Positions 51,040-58,896 of a DNA stretch of 64,000 nucleotides are shown piece by piece. The notes under the pieces were generated by a model. That model worked only from the letters and a program-made list of their open reading frames with translations, had not been told where the DNA came from and searched no databases. A program made the translations under genes and the position numbers. The stretch is taken from assembly GCF_016901735.1 (NCBI RefSeq), contig NZ_JACLZC010000002.1, positions 1-64,000 on the forward strand, in the 5' to 3' direction. The first letter of the stretch is position 1; every line of letters begins with the position of its first letter. The stretch comes from Pseudoflavonifractor phocaeensis. Lineage in GTDB: Bacteria; Bacillota; Clostridia; Oscillospirales; Oscillospiraceae.

Positions 51040-51726
51040 ATGGATGACAACAAGCAGTTTTGGGAGCGGTTTTCACGGCATTACTCCGGTTTCATACGCC
51101 GCTCTCAGGCGACCTATCAGCAGATCTGCAAAGCAATGCGTCCTTTTCTGAAACGGGACATGGATGTGCTGGAGTTGGCCTGCGGAACAGGCCAGCTGTC
51201 CGTGCCGCTGTCTCCATGTGTCCGGAGCTGGGAGGCAACCGACTTTTCAGCTGAAATGATCCGTCAGGCCAAAAAGCAGGTGCATTCGTCCCGGCTCCAT
51301 TTCTCCGTCCAGGACGCTACCAAGCTGCCCTACGGCCCGGAGAGCTTCGACGCGGTCGTGATCTCCAACGCCCTCCATGTCATGCCTCACCCGGAAAAAG
51401 CTCTGGCGGAAGCCTGGCGGGTTCTGAAGCCGGGGGGATGGCTGTTCGCCCCCACCTTTGTCTGGGGCAAAAGCCGAAGCGCCAGACTCCGGCTCTGGTT
51501 CATGGGGCTTTCAGGCTTTCGGGTGTATCATGTCTGGACTGCCGGGGAGCTGATGGCATACCTGTCCGAGCGCGGCTATTCCATCGTTCGCCATCCACTT
51601 CTCGGAAGTTCGTTGGCGCCGCTGTGCTGTCTGATGGCCAGGAAGATCCCCGATGAACGGACCGCGGCACGGCAGACCACCTTCCGGTCCGCGCAGTTCG
51701 ATGATCCAAAAGTCAAGAAGGAGTGA
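51040..51726 (+). CDS. UbiE-like SAM methyltransferase
   Basis: A 228-residue class I methyltransferase. The SAM site is VLELACGTGQLS, followed by ATDFSAEMIRQAKK, LHFSVQDATKLPYGPESFDAVVISNALHVM and HPEKALAEAWRVLKPGGWL. The substrate cannot be told. It is the first gene behind a palindrome-controlled promoter and is followed after six bases by a small HMA protein, so it belongs to the metal regulon. It has no visible fusion or truncation. Confidence 0.8.
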   Translation: MDDNKQFWERFSRHYSGFIRRSQATYQQICKAMRPFLKRDMDVLELACGTGQLSVPLSPCVRSWEATDFSAEMIRQAKKQVHSSRLHFSVQDATKLPYGPESFDAVVISNALHVMPHPEKALAEAWRVLKPGGWLFAPTFVWGKSRSARLRLWFMGLSGFRVYHVWTAGELMAYLSERGYSIVRHPLLGSSLAPLCCLMARKIPDERTAARQTTFRSAQFDDPKVKKE

Positions 51727-51732
51727 GAGAAC

Positions 51733-51978
51733 ATGTGGAAGTACACAGTGGAAGTCAATGGAATGATGTGCGGGATGTGCGAGGCCCATGTCAATGACGC
51801 TGTGCGCAAAGCCTGCCCGGTCAAAAAGGTGAGTTCTTCCCGGAGCAAAAACCAGACCGTGATCCTCTCTGAAACAGAGCTGGACACGGAGGTGCTCATG
51901 AACGCCATTCGCGGCACGGGGTATGAGGTCGGAGCGATCCAGAAAGAGCCGTATAAAAAAAGAGGACTATTCGGTTGA
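51733..51978 (+). CDS. Small heavy-metal-associated (HMA) domain protein
   Basis: An 81-residue protein with the HMA fold pattern and a CGMC motif at residues 13 to 16 (MMCGMCEAHVNDAV). It is a candidate cytoplasmic metallochaperone for soft metals such as copper. It has the length of free HMA chaperones plus a short basic tail (KKRGLFG). Its place in the same operon as the methyltransferase suggests co-regulation with the uptake genes. Confidence 0.75.
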   Translation: MWKYTVEVNGMMCGMCEAHVNDAVRKACPVKKVSSSRSKNQTVILSETELDTEVLMNAIRGTGYEVGAIQKEPYKKRGLFG

Positions 51979-52015
51979 GTTCATTGGCGGCAGCGGTCAG
52001 AAAAGAGGCGTGAAT

Positions 52016-52159
52016 ATGAACACGGCAATGCAGTCGTTTGGATATGGATTAGCGGCTCTGCTGTTTTGCATCGCTATTCTTGGCGTGTGCCATAATATCA
52101 AAAAAGCCGCCCGAAAGTTTTTGAAAAGCCAGCAGACACATAAGGATGAGCTGCCGTAA
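52016..52159 (+). CDS. Small membrane protein (47 aa)
   Basis: It begins at ATG 52016 after GAGGCG and reads MNTAMQSFGYGLAALLFCIA, continuing with one membrane helix and a basic tail (HNIKKAARKFLKSQQ). It is the last gene of the 51040 operon. I do not know a function. Confidence 0.5.
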   Translation: MNTAMQSFGYGLAALLFCIAILGVCHNIKKAARKFLKSQQTHKDELP

Positions 52160-52241
52160 GCGTTTGGAGCTATGGAGCAGGTACGCTTGGCGGTGAACTT
52201 ACACAGCAGGTCGCTCCTGATTTAAAAGCGCAGATCACATA

Positions 52242-52279
52242 AAATGCGGTGGAGGCCATATCCAGGCTCCACCGCATTT
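52242..52279. terminator. Terminator between converging genes
   Basis: AAATGCGGTGGAG (52242 to 52254) pairs perfectly with CTCCACCGCATTT (52267 to 52279). It separates the 51040 operon from the DtxR-type gene on the other strand. Confidence 0.75.
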
Positions 52280-52356
52280 GATATTCCGTGCCAAATGGCA
52301 GGTATTCACTTATCGCGTTGCCGCTCGATAGCAAAGTCCGCCAAATTTGCATAGGC

Positions 52357-52752
52357 TCATTGCCCGTGCGCATCTTCCCGCATTTTCGTTACCTGCTCCA
52401 AGTGCGCCTGCACCGCCGCAAAGGATTTTTCGCTGATCACATGCTCGATCCGGCAGGCATCTTCGGTCGCAGTCTCCTCGTCCACGCCCAATTCCATCAG
52501 CATCTGGCTCAACACCGTGTGGCGGGTGTACATCGTCTTAGCAATGGCAAGCCCGGTCTCCGTCAAGGTGATCGCACCGTCAGCATCCACATTCACATAT
52601 CCGTCCTTTTTCAGAATGGACATGGCTCTGCTGACGCTGGGCTTGGTAAAGCCCAACTGCGCTCCCACATCGATAGCTCGAACGAAGGTGCTGTTCTGTG
52701 AAAGAATATAGATGGTTTCCAGATACATCTGGCCAGACTCGTGAATCGCCAT
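52357..52752 (-). CDS. DtxR/MntR-type metal-dependent repressor 1
   Basis: A 131-residue protein begun at ATG 52752 after GGAGG. It has a winged helix (SGQMYLETIYIL...VRAIDVGAQLGFTKPSVSRAMSILKKDGYV) and a short dimerisation domain with metal-ligand-type residues (EDACRIEHVIS). The third, SH3-like domain of DtxR/IdeR is absent, as in MntR. It is divergent from the palindrome-controlled promoter at 52843, so it is the best candidate for the protein that binds the nine palindromes. Whether it senses iron or manganese cannot be told. Confidence 0.85.
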   Translation of the reverse strand: MAIHESGQMYLETIYILSQNSTFVRAIDVGAQLGFTKPSVSRAMSILKKDGYVNVDADGAITLTETGLAIAKTMYTRHTVLSQMLMELGVDEETATEDACRIEHVISEKSFAAVQAHLEQVTKMREDAHGQ

Positions 52753-52842
52753 AGGAACCTCCAAAAAACGGGCGTTTTGCTTATTATAACACAGGCGTCC
52801 GACAAGCGCCATTTTTTCTGTCAACAAAATCCATCCGTCCTC

Positions 52843-52871
52843 TTGACAAGCGAATTTGTCCTGTATATAAT
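52843..52871 (+). promoter_or_regulatory. Strong promoter of the DUF3793/flavodoxin operon
   Basis: A consensus promoter: TTGACA (52843 to 52848), 17-base spacer, TATAAT (52866 to 52871). Palindrome site G starts 6 bases downstream. Confidence 0.85.
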
Positions 52872-52877
52872 TGCGTT

Positions 52878-52895
52878 AGTTAGCTACCGCAAACT
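52878..52895. promoter_or_regulatory. Metal-regulon palindrome, site G (one mismatch)
   Basis: AGTTAGCTACCGCAAACT has one mismatch to the motif and covers the predicted transcription start. Confidence 0.65.
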
Positions 52896-52925
52896 AAAAG
52901 GCGGCGGCTATATATTTAACGCATT

Positions 52926-52943
52926 GGTTAGCAATCGCTAACT
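52926..52943. promoter_or_regulatory. Metal-regulon palindrome, site H
   Basis: GGTTAGCAATCGCTAACT lies in the untranslated leader, 48 bases after the start of site G. Confidence 0.7.
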
Positions 52944-53014
52944 ACATTTACTGTCAGTTTTTTTATTTCGCCGTACAGTCTTCGCGTGGACATGATTTTG
53001 TGAGGGAAACGCCT

Positions 53015-53566
53015 ATGTCAGAGGATCTGCTGATTCGCCATTGTTCTCCCACCCTGGCCGGAATCAAGACGGGAAACCTCTTTTCCTGTGCCTGCCCCAG
53101 CCGGAAGGATCTGACGAAAGACTTGTGTCGACTGAACAAGAAACTGGTTCCCAGAGGAATACGCGTCCTTCCGCTCCGGGTTCGCAAAGGCCGCGCTTTG
53201 ATCTATGCCTACCGGCCCAATGCATTGGAGAGCGATCTGACCGATCAGCGGGCCAGAGCCTTGCTTCTCAAATACGGCTATGTGCCGGAAAACCCCAATG
53301 GCTGCGTGGTTCACCTCATCCACCGGCTCCGGAGCGAGGGGGAATTCCCCCATGAGATCGGCCTGTTTTTGAGCTATCCCCCTGAGGATGTGCTGGGCTT
53401 CATCTGCAATCGGGCGTGCAATCACAAATGCGTGGGCTGCTGGAAGGTCTACGGCGACGAGCAGACCGCCAAAAACATCTTTGAAAAATATGAGATATGC
53501 AGCAAGATCTACTCCCGGCAGTGGCAGCAAGGGAAATCCATCGAGCAGCTCACCGTGGCTGGTTGA
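53015..53566 (+). CDS. DUF3793-like protein
   Basis: A 183-residue protein begun at ATG 53015, 8 bases after GAGGG. The segments HCSPTLAGIKTGNLF, RVLPLRVRKGRALIYAYRP, EFPHEIGLFLSYPPEDVLGFI and CVGCWKVYGDEQTA match proteins annotated DUF3793, which often lie next to flavodoxin and iron-uptake genes. The biochemical role is unknown. Two palindromes and a consensus promoter precede it, so it is expected to be strongly expressed and tightly repressed when metal is available. Confidence 0.75.
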   Translation: MSEDLLIRHCSPTLAGIKTGNLFSCACPSRKDLTKDLCRLNKKLVPRGIRVLPLRVRKGRALIYAYRPNALESDLTDQRARALLLKYGYVPENPNGCVVHLIHRLRSEGEFPHEIGLFLSYPPEDVLGFICNRACNHKCVGCWKVYGDEQTAKNIFEKYEICSKIYSRQWQQGKSIEQLTVAG

Positions 53567-53610
53567 TGTTTCTACCATAACAAATCCAGAAAGAAAGGTC
53601 GTTGAGTCTT

Positions 53611-54033
53611 ATGAGTAAAGTTGCAGTTGTGTATTGGAGCGGCACGGGAAACACCGAGGCCATGGCAATGGCGGTGGCCGAAGGCGCCAAGGGCAAAGGC
53701 GCTGAGGTGTCTGTGATTACCGCCGCAGAGTTCTCGCCGGAGCAGGTCGGCGAGTATTCCGCCATCGCCTTTGGCTGCCCCTCCATGGGGTCGGAGCAGC
53801 TGGAGGAGAGCGAGTTCGAGCCCATGTTCACCGCCTGTGAGGGCAGGCTGAGCGGGAAGAACATCGCTCTGTTCGGCTCCTACGGCTGGGGGGACGGCGA
53901 ATGGATGCGCAGCTGGGAGTCCCGCTGCAACGACGACGGCGCCAATCTGGCCCGCGAAAGCGTGATCTGCAACGAGGCTCCGGACGATGACGCTCTGGCG
54001 GCCTGCCGCGAGCTGGGCGCATCTCTGGCCTGA
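53611..54033 (+). CDS. Flavodoxin
   Basis: A 140-residue flavodoxin. The FMN phosphate-binding loop is YWSGTGNTEAMA, followed by FGCPSMGSEQLEESEFEPM and ALFGSYGWGDGEWM. Flavodoxins replace ferredoxin under iron limitation, which fits its place in an operon headed by metal-regulon palindromes. An alternative start at TTG 53602 is possible, but ATG 53611 gives the usual length. Confidence 0.85.
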   Translation: MSKVAVVYWSGTGNTEAMAMAVAEGAKGKGAEVSVITAAEFSPEQVGEYSAIAFGCPSMGSEQLEESEFEPMFTACEGRLSGKNIALFGSYGWGDGEWMRSWESRCNDDGANLARESVICNEAPDDDALAACRELGASLA

Positions 54034-54046
54034 CAAAAACACCGCA

Positions 54047-54076
54047 GAAGGCAGGAGGATCTCGTCTCCTGCCTTC
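54047..54076 (+). terminator. Terminator of the flavodoxin operon
   Basis: GAAGGCAGGAG (54047 to 54057) pairs with CTCCTGCCTTC (54066 to 54076), followed by TCTCTCTGT. Confidence 0.65.
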
Positions 54077-54142
54077 TCTCTGTATCCCCAGCCAGCATAG
54101 GCGAAACCAATTTCGAACCCAGAGAAACAGGTCGTGAGAAAT

Positions 54143-55063
54143 ATGCTGAAAGAATACTTATTGAGGCAGGGCTCCGGCACGGGCCGCTGGGGCCACGGTA
54201 TGCCGGGGGTGCAGATCTGCCGCTTTTCCCTGCCGGAGCCGGTGCAGGAGCCCTTGCGGCCCATCCCGGTGTGCGGCGCACCGCTCCAGTTTGAGGTGCT
54301 GTTCTGTTTGACCGGCCGCCTTGCCGTCCGGCCATTACAGGGGACTTCCTACACGGTGGAGGCTCCGGCCATTTTCCTCCTCTCCGACAGCTCCGCTCTC
54401 CGCTCGTGTCAGTATAGCGGAAATCTGGGCGGCATTTTGATCGCCGTAGACGCCAAAGCCGCAAAAGAAAGCCTTGTGACGGTCTGCTCCACCCTGGGGA
54501 TGAGGTTGGACACCAGGATCGTCAAGCAGAAGATGACGGCGAGGAACGGCTGCATGGCCCTGTGCGGCACACCTTGGACGCAGTCATTTTTTGAAACGGT
54601 TCGCTATCTGTCTGAGCAGGAGCAGGAACGCTACTGTGTTTTCAAGTCGGTGGAACTGCTGTATCTGCTCTGCACCGAGGTATCTGAATCGGACGAATCT
54701 TTCTCCGGCTCAGGCTGCCCGGTATCCCACAGTCTGTTGGAAGTCAAGGCATACATCCAGACGCATCTGTCTGATAAGCTTACCATTGCGTTCCTCTGCA
54801 AACAGTTTTCGCTTTCCCCGACCTTCTTGAAAGAAGGGTTCCGCCGCGCCTATGGCATGCCGATTCACAGCTTTTTGGTTCAACAGCGCCTCCGACGGGC
54901 ACAGGAGCTGATCTGCACCACCCGGATGCCCATTCAGCAAATCGCACAGGCTGTAGGGTATGAGGGTATGAGCCAGTTCAACGCAGCATTCAAGCGGGAG
55001 TATGGCATGACTCCCGGCCAGTACAGAAAAATGTCGGAAACCGCAACTCCGCGTCCGTTTTGA
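54143..55063 (+). CDS. AraC-family regulator near the P-type ATPase genes
   Basis: A 306-residue regulator. I start at ATG 54143, although GTG 54134 in the same frame is possible and neither has a strong ribosome binding site. The N-terminal part has the beta-strand pattern of an AraC cupin (EVLFCLTGRLAVRPLQGTSYTVEAPAIFLLSD). The C-terminal domain has both helix-turn-helices (LTIAFLCKQFSLSPTFLKEGFRRAYG, MPIQQIAQAVGYEGMSQFNAAFKREYGMTPGQYRK). It lies upstream of the small membrane protein, DUF6110-like and ATPase genes and may regulate them. Confidence 0.85.
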   Translation: MLKEYLLRQGSGTGRWGHGMPGVQICRFSLPEPVQEPLRPIPVCGAPLQFEVLFCLTGRLAVRPLQGTSYTVEAPAIFLLSDSSALRSCQYSGNLGGILIAVDAKAAKESLVTVCSTLGMRLDTRIVKQKMTARNGCMALCGTPWTQSFFETVRYLSEQEQERYCVFKSVELLYLLCTEVSESDESFSGSGCPVSHSLLEVKAYIQTHLSDKLTIAFLCKQFSLSPTFLKEGFRRAYGMPIHSFLVQQRLRRAQELICTTRMPIQQIAQAVGYEGMSQFNAAFKREYGMTPGQYRKMSETATPRPF

Positions 55064-55133
55064 CAGCGACAAACACCCACCTTTTCTGCTACAATAATCA
55101 GACATTCCAAAGCATTCAGAAGGAGTGACAGCG

Positions 55134-55214
55134 ATGAAACAGCATCGTTTTTGGGCGTGGGGCGCTGTGATCTGCATGATTATGGTCATGGTCACCGGCT
55201 ACAAACGGAAATAA
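55134..55214 (+). CDS. Small membrane protein (26 aa)
   Basis: AAGGAG precedes ATG 55134. The frame starts MKQHRFWAWGAVICMIMVMV and ends TGYKRK, so it has one membrane helix with basic flanks. It is 18 bases upstream of the DUF6110-like gene. Its good ribosome binding site and position support translation; the function is unknown. Confidence 0.6.
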   Translation: MKQHRFWAWGAVICMIMVMVTGYKRK

Positions 55215-55232
55215 GGGAAAGGAAGGATCACA

Positions 55233-55505
55233 ATGAGCGTTTATACGAAACTGGCCTGCTTTGCCACCGGTGCGTTGTTTGGATCTTTTGGCGTTAAGCT
55301 GCTGTCCAGCAAGGATGCCAAGAAGGCCTATGTCCACGTCACGGCCGCCGGCCTGCGGATGAAGGACGCGGTCATGGAAACCGTGACTACGGTGCAGGAA
55401 AACGCCGCGGACATTCTGGCCTCCGCCAAGGAGCTGAATGAGGACCGGGCTGCGAAGGAAGCGGAGGAAGCCGCCGCTGCCAATCTGGAGAGCGAAGAAG
55501 CCTGA
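55233..55505 (+). CDS. DUF6110-like small protein
   Basis: A 90-residue protein. The N-terminal 30 residues (MSVYTKLACFATGALFGSFG, then VKLLSSKDAKKAYVH) contain a hydrophobic helix. The rest is a charged helix with an alanine/glutamate-rich tail. The layout is that of small proteins annotated DUF6110, which accompany heavy-metal ATPases. It may be an accessory subunit of the ATPase that follows; the function is not known. Confidence 0.6.
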   Translation: MSVYTKLACFATGALFGSFGVKLLSSKDAKKAYVHVTAAGLRMKDAVMETVTTVQENAADILASAKELNEDRAAKEAEEAAAANLESEEA

Positions 55506-55512
55506 TTGACCC

Positions 55513-55541
55513 AGAGGGAGCCGCCAGCGGCTCCCTCTTTT
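55513..55541 (+). terminator. Terminator-like hairpin before the P-type ATPase gene
   Basis: AGAGGGAGCCGC (55513 to 55524) pairs perfectly with GCGGCTCCCTCT (55527 to 55538), with only CA in the loop, followed by TTTT. It lies between two co-oriented genes of one operon and 17 bases before the ATPase start, so it probably sets the ratio of the two or acts as an attenuator. Confidence 0.7.
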
Positions 55542-55557
55542 CGTGAAGGAGGAACCT

Positions 55558-57672
55558 ATGAACGCAACCATATTGCACGAAAGCCGGGGGCGCATCCGGT
55601 TCCGGCTGCGGCAAAAACAAATGACACTCGCTCAGGCGGATCTGCTGGAGGCATGGATTCAGGGAAAGTCCTGGTGCCGGCAGGTCACCGTCCATGAGCG
55701 AACCTGCTGCGTCATCCTGTACTACGATGGGACTCGCCAAGCCGTGCTGAACGAAATTCGGCATTTTTCCTGGCAGGAGGCGGAGCGGACCACCGCGCTG
55801 CCCGCCCACAGCAGCCGGGCGCTGAACCGGGAATTTGAGGAGAAGCTGGTGGCAAAGGTGGTGTGCAAGGCCGCCTGCACCCTGTTTCTCCCGTCTCCAT
55901 TGCGGATTGCCCGCATTCTCTGGCACATGATCCCCTTTGTGCGGAGAGGACTGCGCTGCCTGCTGCGCCGCCGCATCAAGGTGGAGCTGCTGGATGCCCT
56001 GTCTATTTCCATTTCTGCCTGTAGAAGGGACTTCGGAACCGCCGGAATGGTCATGTTTCTGCTGGAGGTGGGCGAGCTGCTGGAGGAGTGGACAAGGAAG
56101 AAATCTGTGGCGGATCTGGCCCGGTGCATGTCGCTGAATGTGGACCGGGTCTGGCTGCGCACAGCCCAGGGCGAAGTGCTGGTTCCTGTGTCCCAGATCC
56201 AGCCGGGGGATGCAGTAGTCGTCCGCGCCGGCGGCATCGTGCCCGTAGACGGTCTTGTGCTGGAGGGGGAGGTCACCGTCAATCAGGCGTCCCTCACCGG
56301 AGAGCCCATCCCGGTGCCCAAGCGCCCCGGCGGCGCGGTCTATGCCGGCACTGTGGTGGAGGAGGGCGAATGTGTGCTGGAGGTACGCCAGGCCTCCGGC
56401 CAGAGCCGCTATGACCAGATCGTCCACATGATCGAGCAGTCGGAGCAGATGAAGTCGGAGGCTGAGAGCAAGGCCGCCAATCTGGCGGACAAGCTGGTGC
56501 CCTATACCTTCGCCGGGAGCCTGCTGAGTTTTGCCCTCACCCGGAATGTGGCGCGGGCCCTGTCGGTGCTGATGGTGGACTTCTCCTGCGCCCTGAAGCT
56601 GGCCATGCCTCTGGCCGTCCTCTCCGCCATGCGGGAGGCGGGACGCGCCCACATCACCGTCAAGGGCGGCAAATTCCTGGAGGCTGTGGCGGCTGCCGAT
56701 ACCATCGTCTTTGACAAGACCGGCACCCTGACCCGCGCCTGCCCCCGGGTGGCTCAGGTGGTATCTTTCGGCACCAAGGAGGAAGCCGAAATGCTGCGGC
56801 TGGCCGCCTGCCTGGAGGAACACTTCCCACATTCCATGGCCAACGCCGTGGTGGAGGAGGCGAAGCGCCGGGGCCTGCGTCACGAGGAGTACCACTCCAA
56901 GGTGGAGTATCTGGTGGCCCACGGCATCGCCAGCACCGTCGATGGGGAGCGGGTCCTCATCGGCAGCGCCCACTTTGTCTTTGAGGATGAGGGCTGCGTC
57001 ATTCCGGAAGGCGAACAGGAGCGCTTTGACGCCCTGCCGCCGGAGTATTCTCACCTGTATCTGGCCGTAGGCGGACAGCTGGCCGCCGTGATCTGCATCT
57101 CCGACCCGCTGCGTGAGGAGGCAAAGGAAGCCCTCTCTGCCCTCCGCACCTTGGGGATTACCAGCACCGTTATGCTCACCGGCGACAGTTACCGCACCGC
57201 CGCAGCCATTGCCGCCCAGGTGGGAGTGGATGACTTCCGCGCCGGAGTCCTGCCGGCGGACAAGGCGGAGTATGTGGCAAGGCTCCGCTGGGAGGGGCAT
57301 ACTGTCCTGATGGTGGGCGACGGCATCAACGACTCGCCGGCCTTGTCCGAGGCGGACGCGGGCATCGCCATCAGCGACGGCGCCGCCATCGCCCGGGAGA
57401 TTGCAGACATCACCATCGCTGCCGACAGCCTCTGGGAACTTGTAGAGCTGCGCCGGATCGCCATGGCGCTGATGGCGCGCATCCACTCCAACTACCGCTT
57501 CGTCATCGGCTTCAACAGCGCGCTGATCGCTCTGGGCGTAGCCGGAGTCCTGCCGCCAGCCACCTCCGCCACGCTGCACAATTTCTCCACCCTGGGCGTC
57601 AGCCTGCGGAGTATGAGCCGGTTGACTGCTCAGACGCAGTCCACTCGGGGCAACAATTTGCAGAATGGATAA
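55558..57672 (+). CDS. P1B-type metal-transporting ATPase with an SCA transmembrane motif
   Basis: A 704-residue ATPase, ATG 55558 after AAGGAGG. The N-terminal 80 residues look like an HMA-type fold lacking CxxC. The actuator has TGEPIPV, the phosphorylation site is DKTGTLT with Asp386, and the hinge is MVGDGINDSPALSEAD. The transmembrane metal-site helix reads DFSCALKLAMP, that is SCA where CPC or SPC is usual, so the metal specificity is not that of the copper or zinc/cadmium groups. Manganese, iron or cobalt efflux is possible, but this needs experiment. It lies between the DUF6110-like gene and a FecCD-type siderophore transporter. No frameshift or truncation is visible. Confidence 0.85.
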   Translation: MNATILHESRGRIRFRLRQKQMTLAQADLLEAWIQGKSWCRQVTVHERTCCVILYYDGTRQAVLNEIRHFSWQEAERTTALPAHSSRALNREFEEKLVAKVVCKAACTLFLPSPLRIARILWHMIPFVRRGLRCLLRRRIKVELLDALSISISACRRDFGTAGMVMFLLEVGELLEEWTRKKSVADLARCMSLNVDRVWLRTAQGEVLVPVSQIQPGDAVVVRAGGIVPVDGLVLEGEVTVNQASLTGEPIPVPKRPGGAVYAGTVVEEGECVLEVRQASGQSRYDQIVHMIEQSEQMKSEAESKAANLADKLVPYTFAGSLLSFALTRNVARALSVLMVDFSCALKLAMPLAVLSAMREAGRAHITVKGGKFLEAVAAADTIVFDKTGTLTRACPRVAQVVSFGTKEEAEMLRLAACLEEHFPHSMANAVVEEAKRRGLRHEEYHSKVEYLVAHGIASTVDGERVLIGSAHFVFEDEGCVIPEGEQERFDALPPEYSHLYLAVGGQLAAVICISDPLREEAKEALSALRTLGITSTVMLTGDSYRTAAAIAAQVGVDDFRAGVLPADKAEYVARLRWEGHTVLMVGDGINDSPALSEADAGIAISDGAAIAREIADITIAADSLWELVELRRIAMALMARIHSNYRFVIGFNSALIALGVAGVLPPATSATLHNFSTLGVSLRSMSRLTAQTQSTRGNNLQNG

Positions 57673-57715
57673 AAAAAGATTTCTTTCCGCTTGGTAGCTT
57701 GTGCTTTTTGCGCGG

Positions 57716-57745
57716 TTGCACATGACTAACTCCATATGCTATAAT
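57716..57745 (+). promoter_or_regulatory. Promoter upstream of the FecCD operon
   Basis: TTGCAC (57716 to 57721), 18-base spacer, TATAAT (57740 to 57745). A second possible -10, TATACA (57805 to 57810), lies 5 bases before palindrome I and gives the same geometry as at sites B and F. Confidence 0.55.
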
Positions 57746-57814
57746 ACACTTACGATGCGCAGTGTGTGATGCACGGTAAGTCCAATCGCCGCTGCGCATT
57801 CTTTTATACACAGC

Positions 57815-57832
57815 GGTTAGCTATGGCTAACC
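57815..57832. promoter_or_regulatory. Metal-regulon palindrome, site I
   Basis: GGTTAGCTATGGCTAACC, extended to 8-bp perfect arms from 57813 to 57834. It is the most symmetric of the nine copies. The in-frame ATG of the permease gene (57823) lies inside it. Confidence 0.8.
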
Positions 57833-58896
57833 GCAAGAAGAAAGGGGAGGATTGTATCAGACCGTATCGATCTACCATTGTTCTTTCTGTTCTGCTACTT
57901 ATATTGTCCGGCTGTTCACTGTTTGTGGGCGTGATTGACCTGACACCCGGTGAGCTACTCGCAGGCAATTTTGAGCAGTTGGAGATTTTCCTGATCTCCC
58001 GGCTGCCGCGCCTGCTGGCCATCCTATGCACCGGCATTGGTATGAGTGTGGCGGGACTCATCATGCAGCAGCTGTGCAGCAACAAATTTGTGTCCCCAAC
58101 CACCGGCGCCACCACCTCCTCGGCCCAGTTCGGCATCCTGCTGGCTCTGCTGTTTATGCCGGCCTCCACCCTATGGAGCAGGGCTATCTTCGCCTTTGCC
58201 ACGGCGATTCTGGGCACTTGGATCTTCGTCTGGTTCATTCAGCGCATCCAGTTCAAGGATGTGGTTATGGTTCCTCTGGTGGGCATCATGTTCGGCAATG
58301 TCATCGGCGGCATTACCAACTATCTGGCGTACAAGTACGAGATGACCCAGGCCCTGTCCTCCTGGCTGGTGGGCCACTTTTCCCTGGTGCTGAAGGGCCG
58401 GTATGAGATCGTCTGGCTGACGGTGCCGCTGGTCATTCTGGCCTTTCTCTTTGCCAACCACTTCAACATCGTGGGGCTGGGCAAGGATTTTTCCAAGAAC
58501 CTGGGGGTCCCGTACAATCTGGTGCTCTTCTCCGGCCTCACCATTGCCGCCATGATCACCGCCTCCATCGTGGTGGTGGTCGGCTCCATCTCCTACATCG
58601 GCCTGATCGTGCCCAATGTGGTAGCCATGTACAAGGGCGACAAGATTCGGGGCACGCTGGTGGACACCGCCCTGTTCGGCGCAATCTTCGTGCTGGTGTG
58701 CGACATGATCGGCCGGGTGGTGATTGCCCCCTACGAGCTGCCCATCGAGCTGATCGTGGGCATCCTGGGAAGCCTCATTTTCATCGCCCTGCTGTTTTAC
58801 CGGCTCAAGCATGGCCGCAAGGCCATCCGTCTGGGCGGCGCCGGGACAGGCTGCTGCTCCACCATGCCCAACCTGAGGGGAGGTGCGGACCAGTGA
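57823..58896 (+). CDS. FecCD-type siderophore ABC permease 1
   Basis: A 357-residue permease of about nine membrane helices. The family's FLISRLPRLLAILCTGIGMSVAGLIMQQLCSNKFVSPTTGA stretch and the later IVVVVGSISYIGLIVPNVVAM coupling segment are both present. I use ATG 57823, which has no ribosome binding site and lies inside the operator. A GGGGAGG at 57844 has no in-frame ATG, GTG or TTG after it, so the true start is unsettled, and GTG 57766 is an alternative. With the next three genes it forms a YclNOPQ/FatBCD-type ferric-siderophore importer. Confidence 0.8.
   Translation: MANRKKKGEDCIRPYRSTIVLSVLLLILSGCSLFVGVIDLTPGELLAGNFEQLEIFLISRLPRLLAILCTGIGMSVAGLIMQQLCSNKFVSPTTGATTSSAQFGILLALLFMPASTLWSRAIFAFATAILGTWIFVWFIQRIQFKDVVMVPLVGIMFGNVIGGITNYLAYKYEMTQALSSWLVGHFSLVLKGRYEIVWLTVPLVILAFLFANHFNIVGLGKDFSKNLGVPYNLVLFSGLTIAAMITASIVVVVGSISYIGLIVPNVVAMYKGDKIRGTLVDTALFGAIFVLVCDMIGRVVIAPYELPIELIVGILGSLIFIALLFYRLKHGRKAIRLGGAGTGCCSTMPNLRGGADQ

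Noticed and set aside
55387..57735. A 782-codon open frame on the minus strand opposite the P-type ATPase
   Set aside because: It is the shadow of a GC-rich coding sequence: low-complexity, histidine- and glycine-rich, with no domain, and it runs through the ATPase motifs on the other strand.
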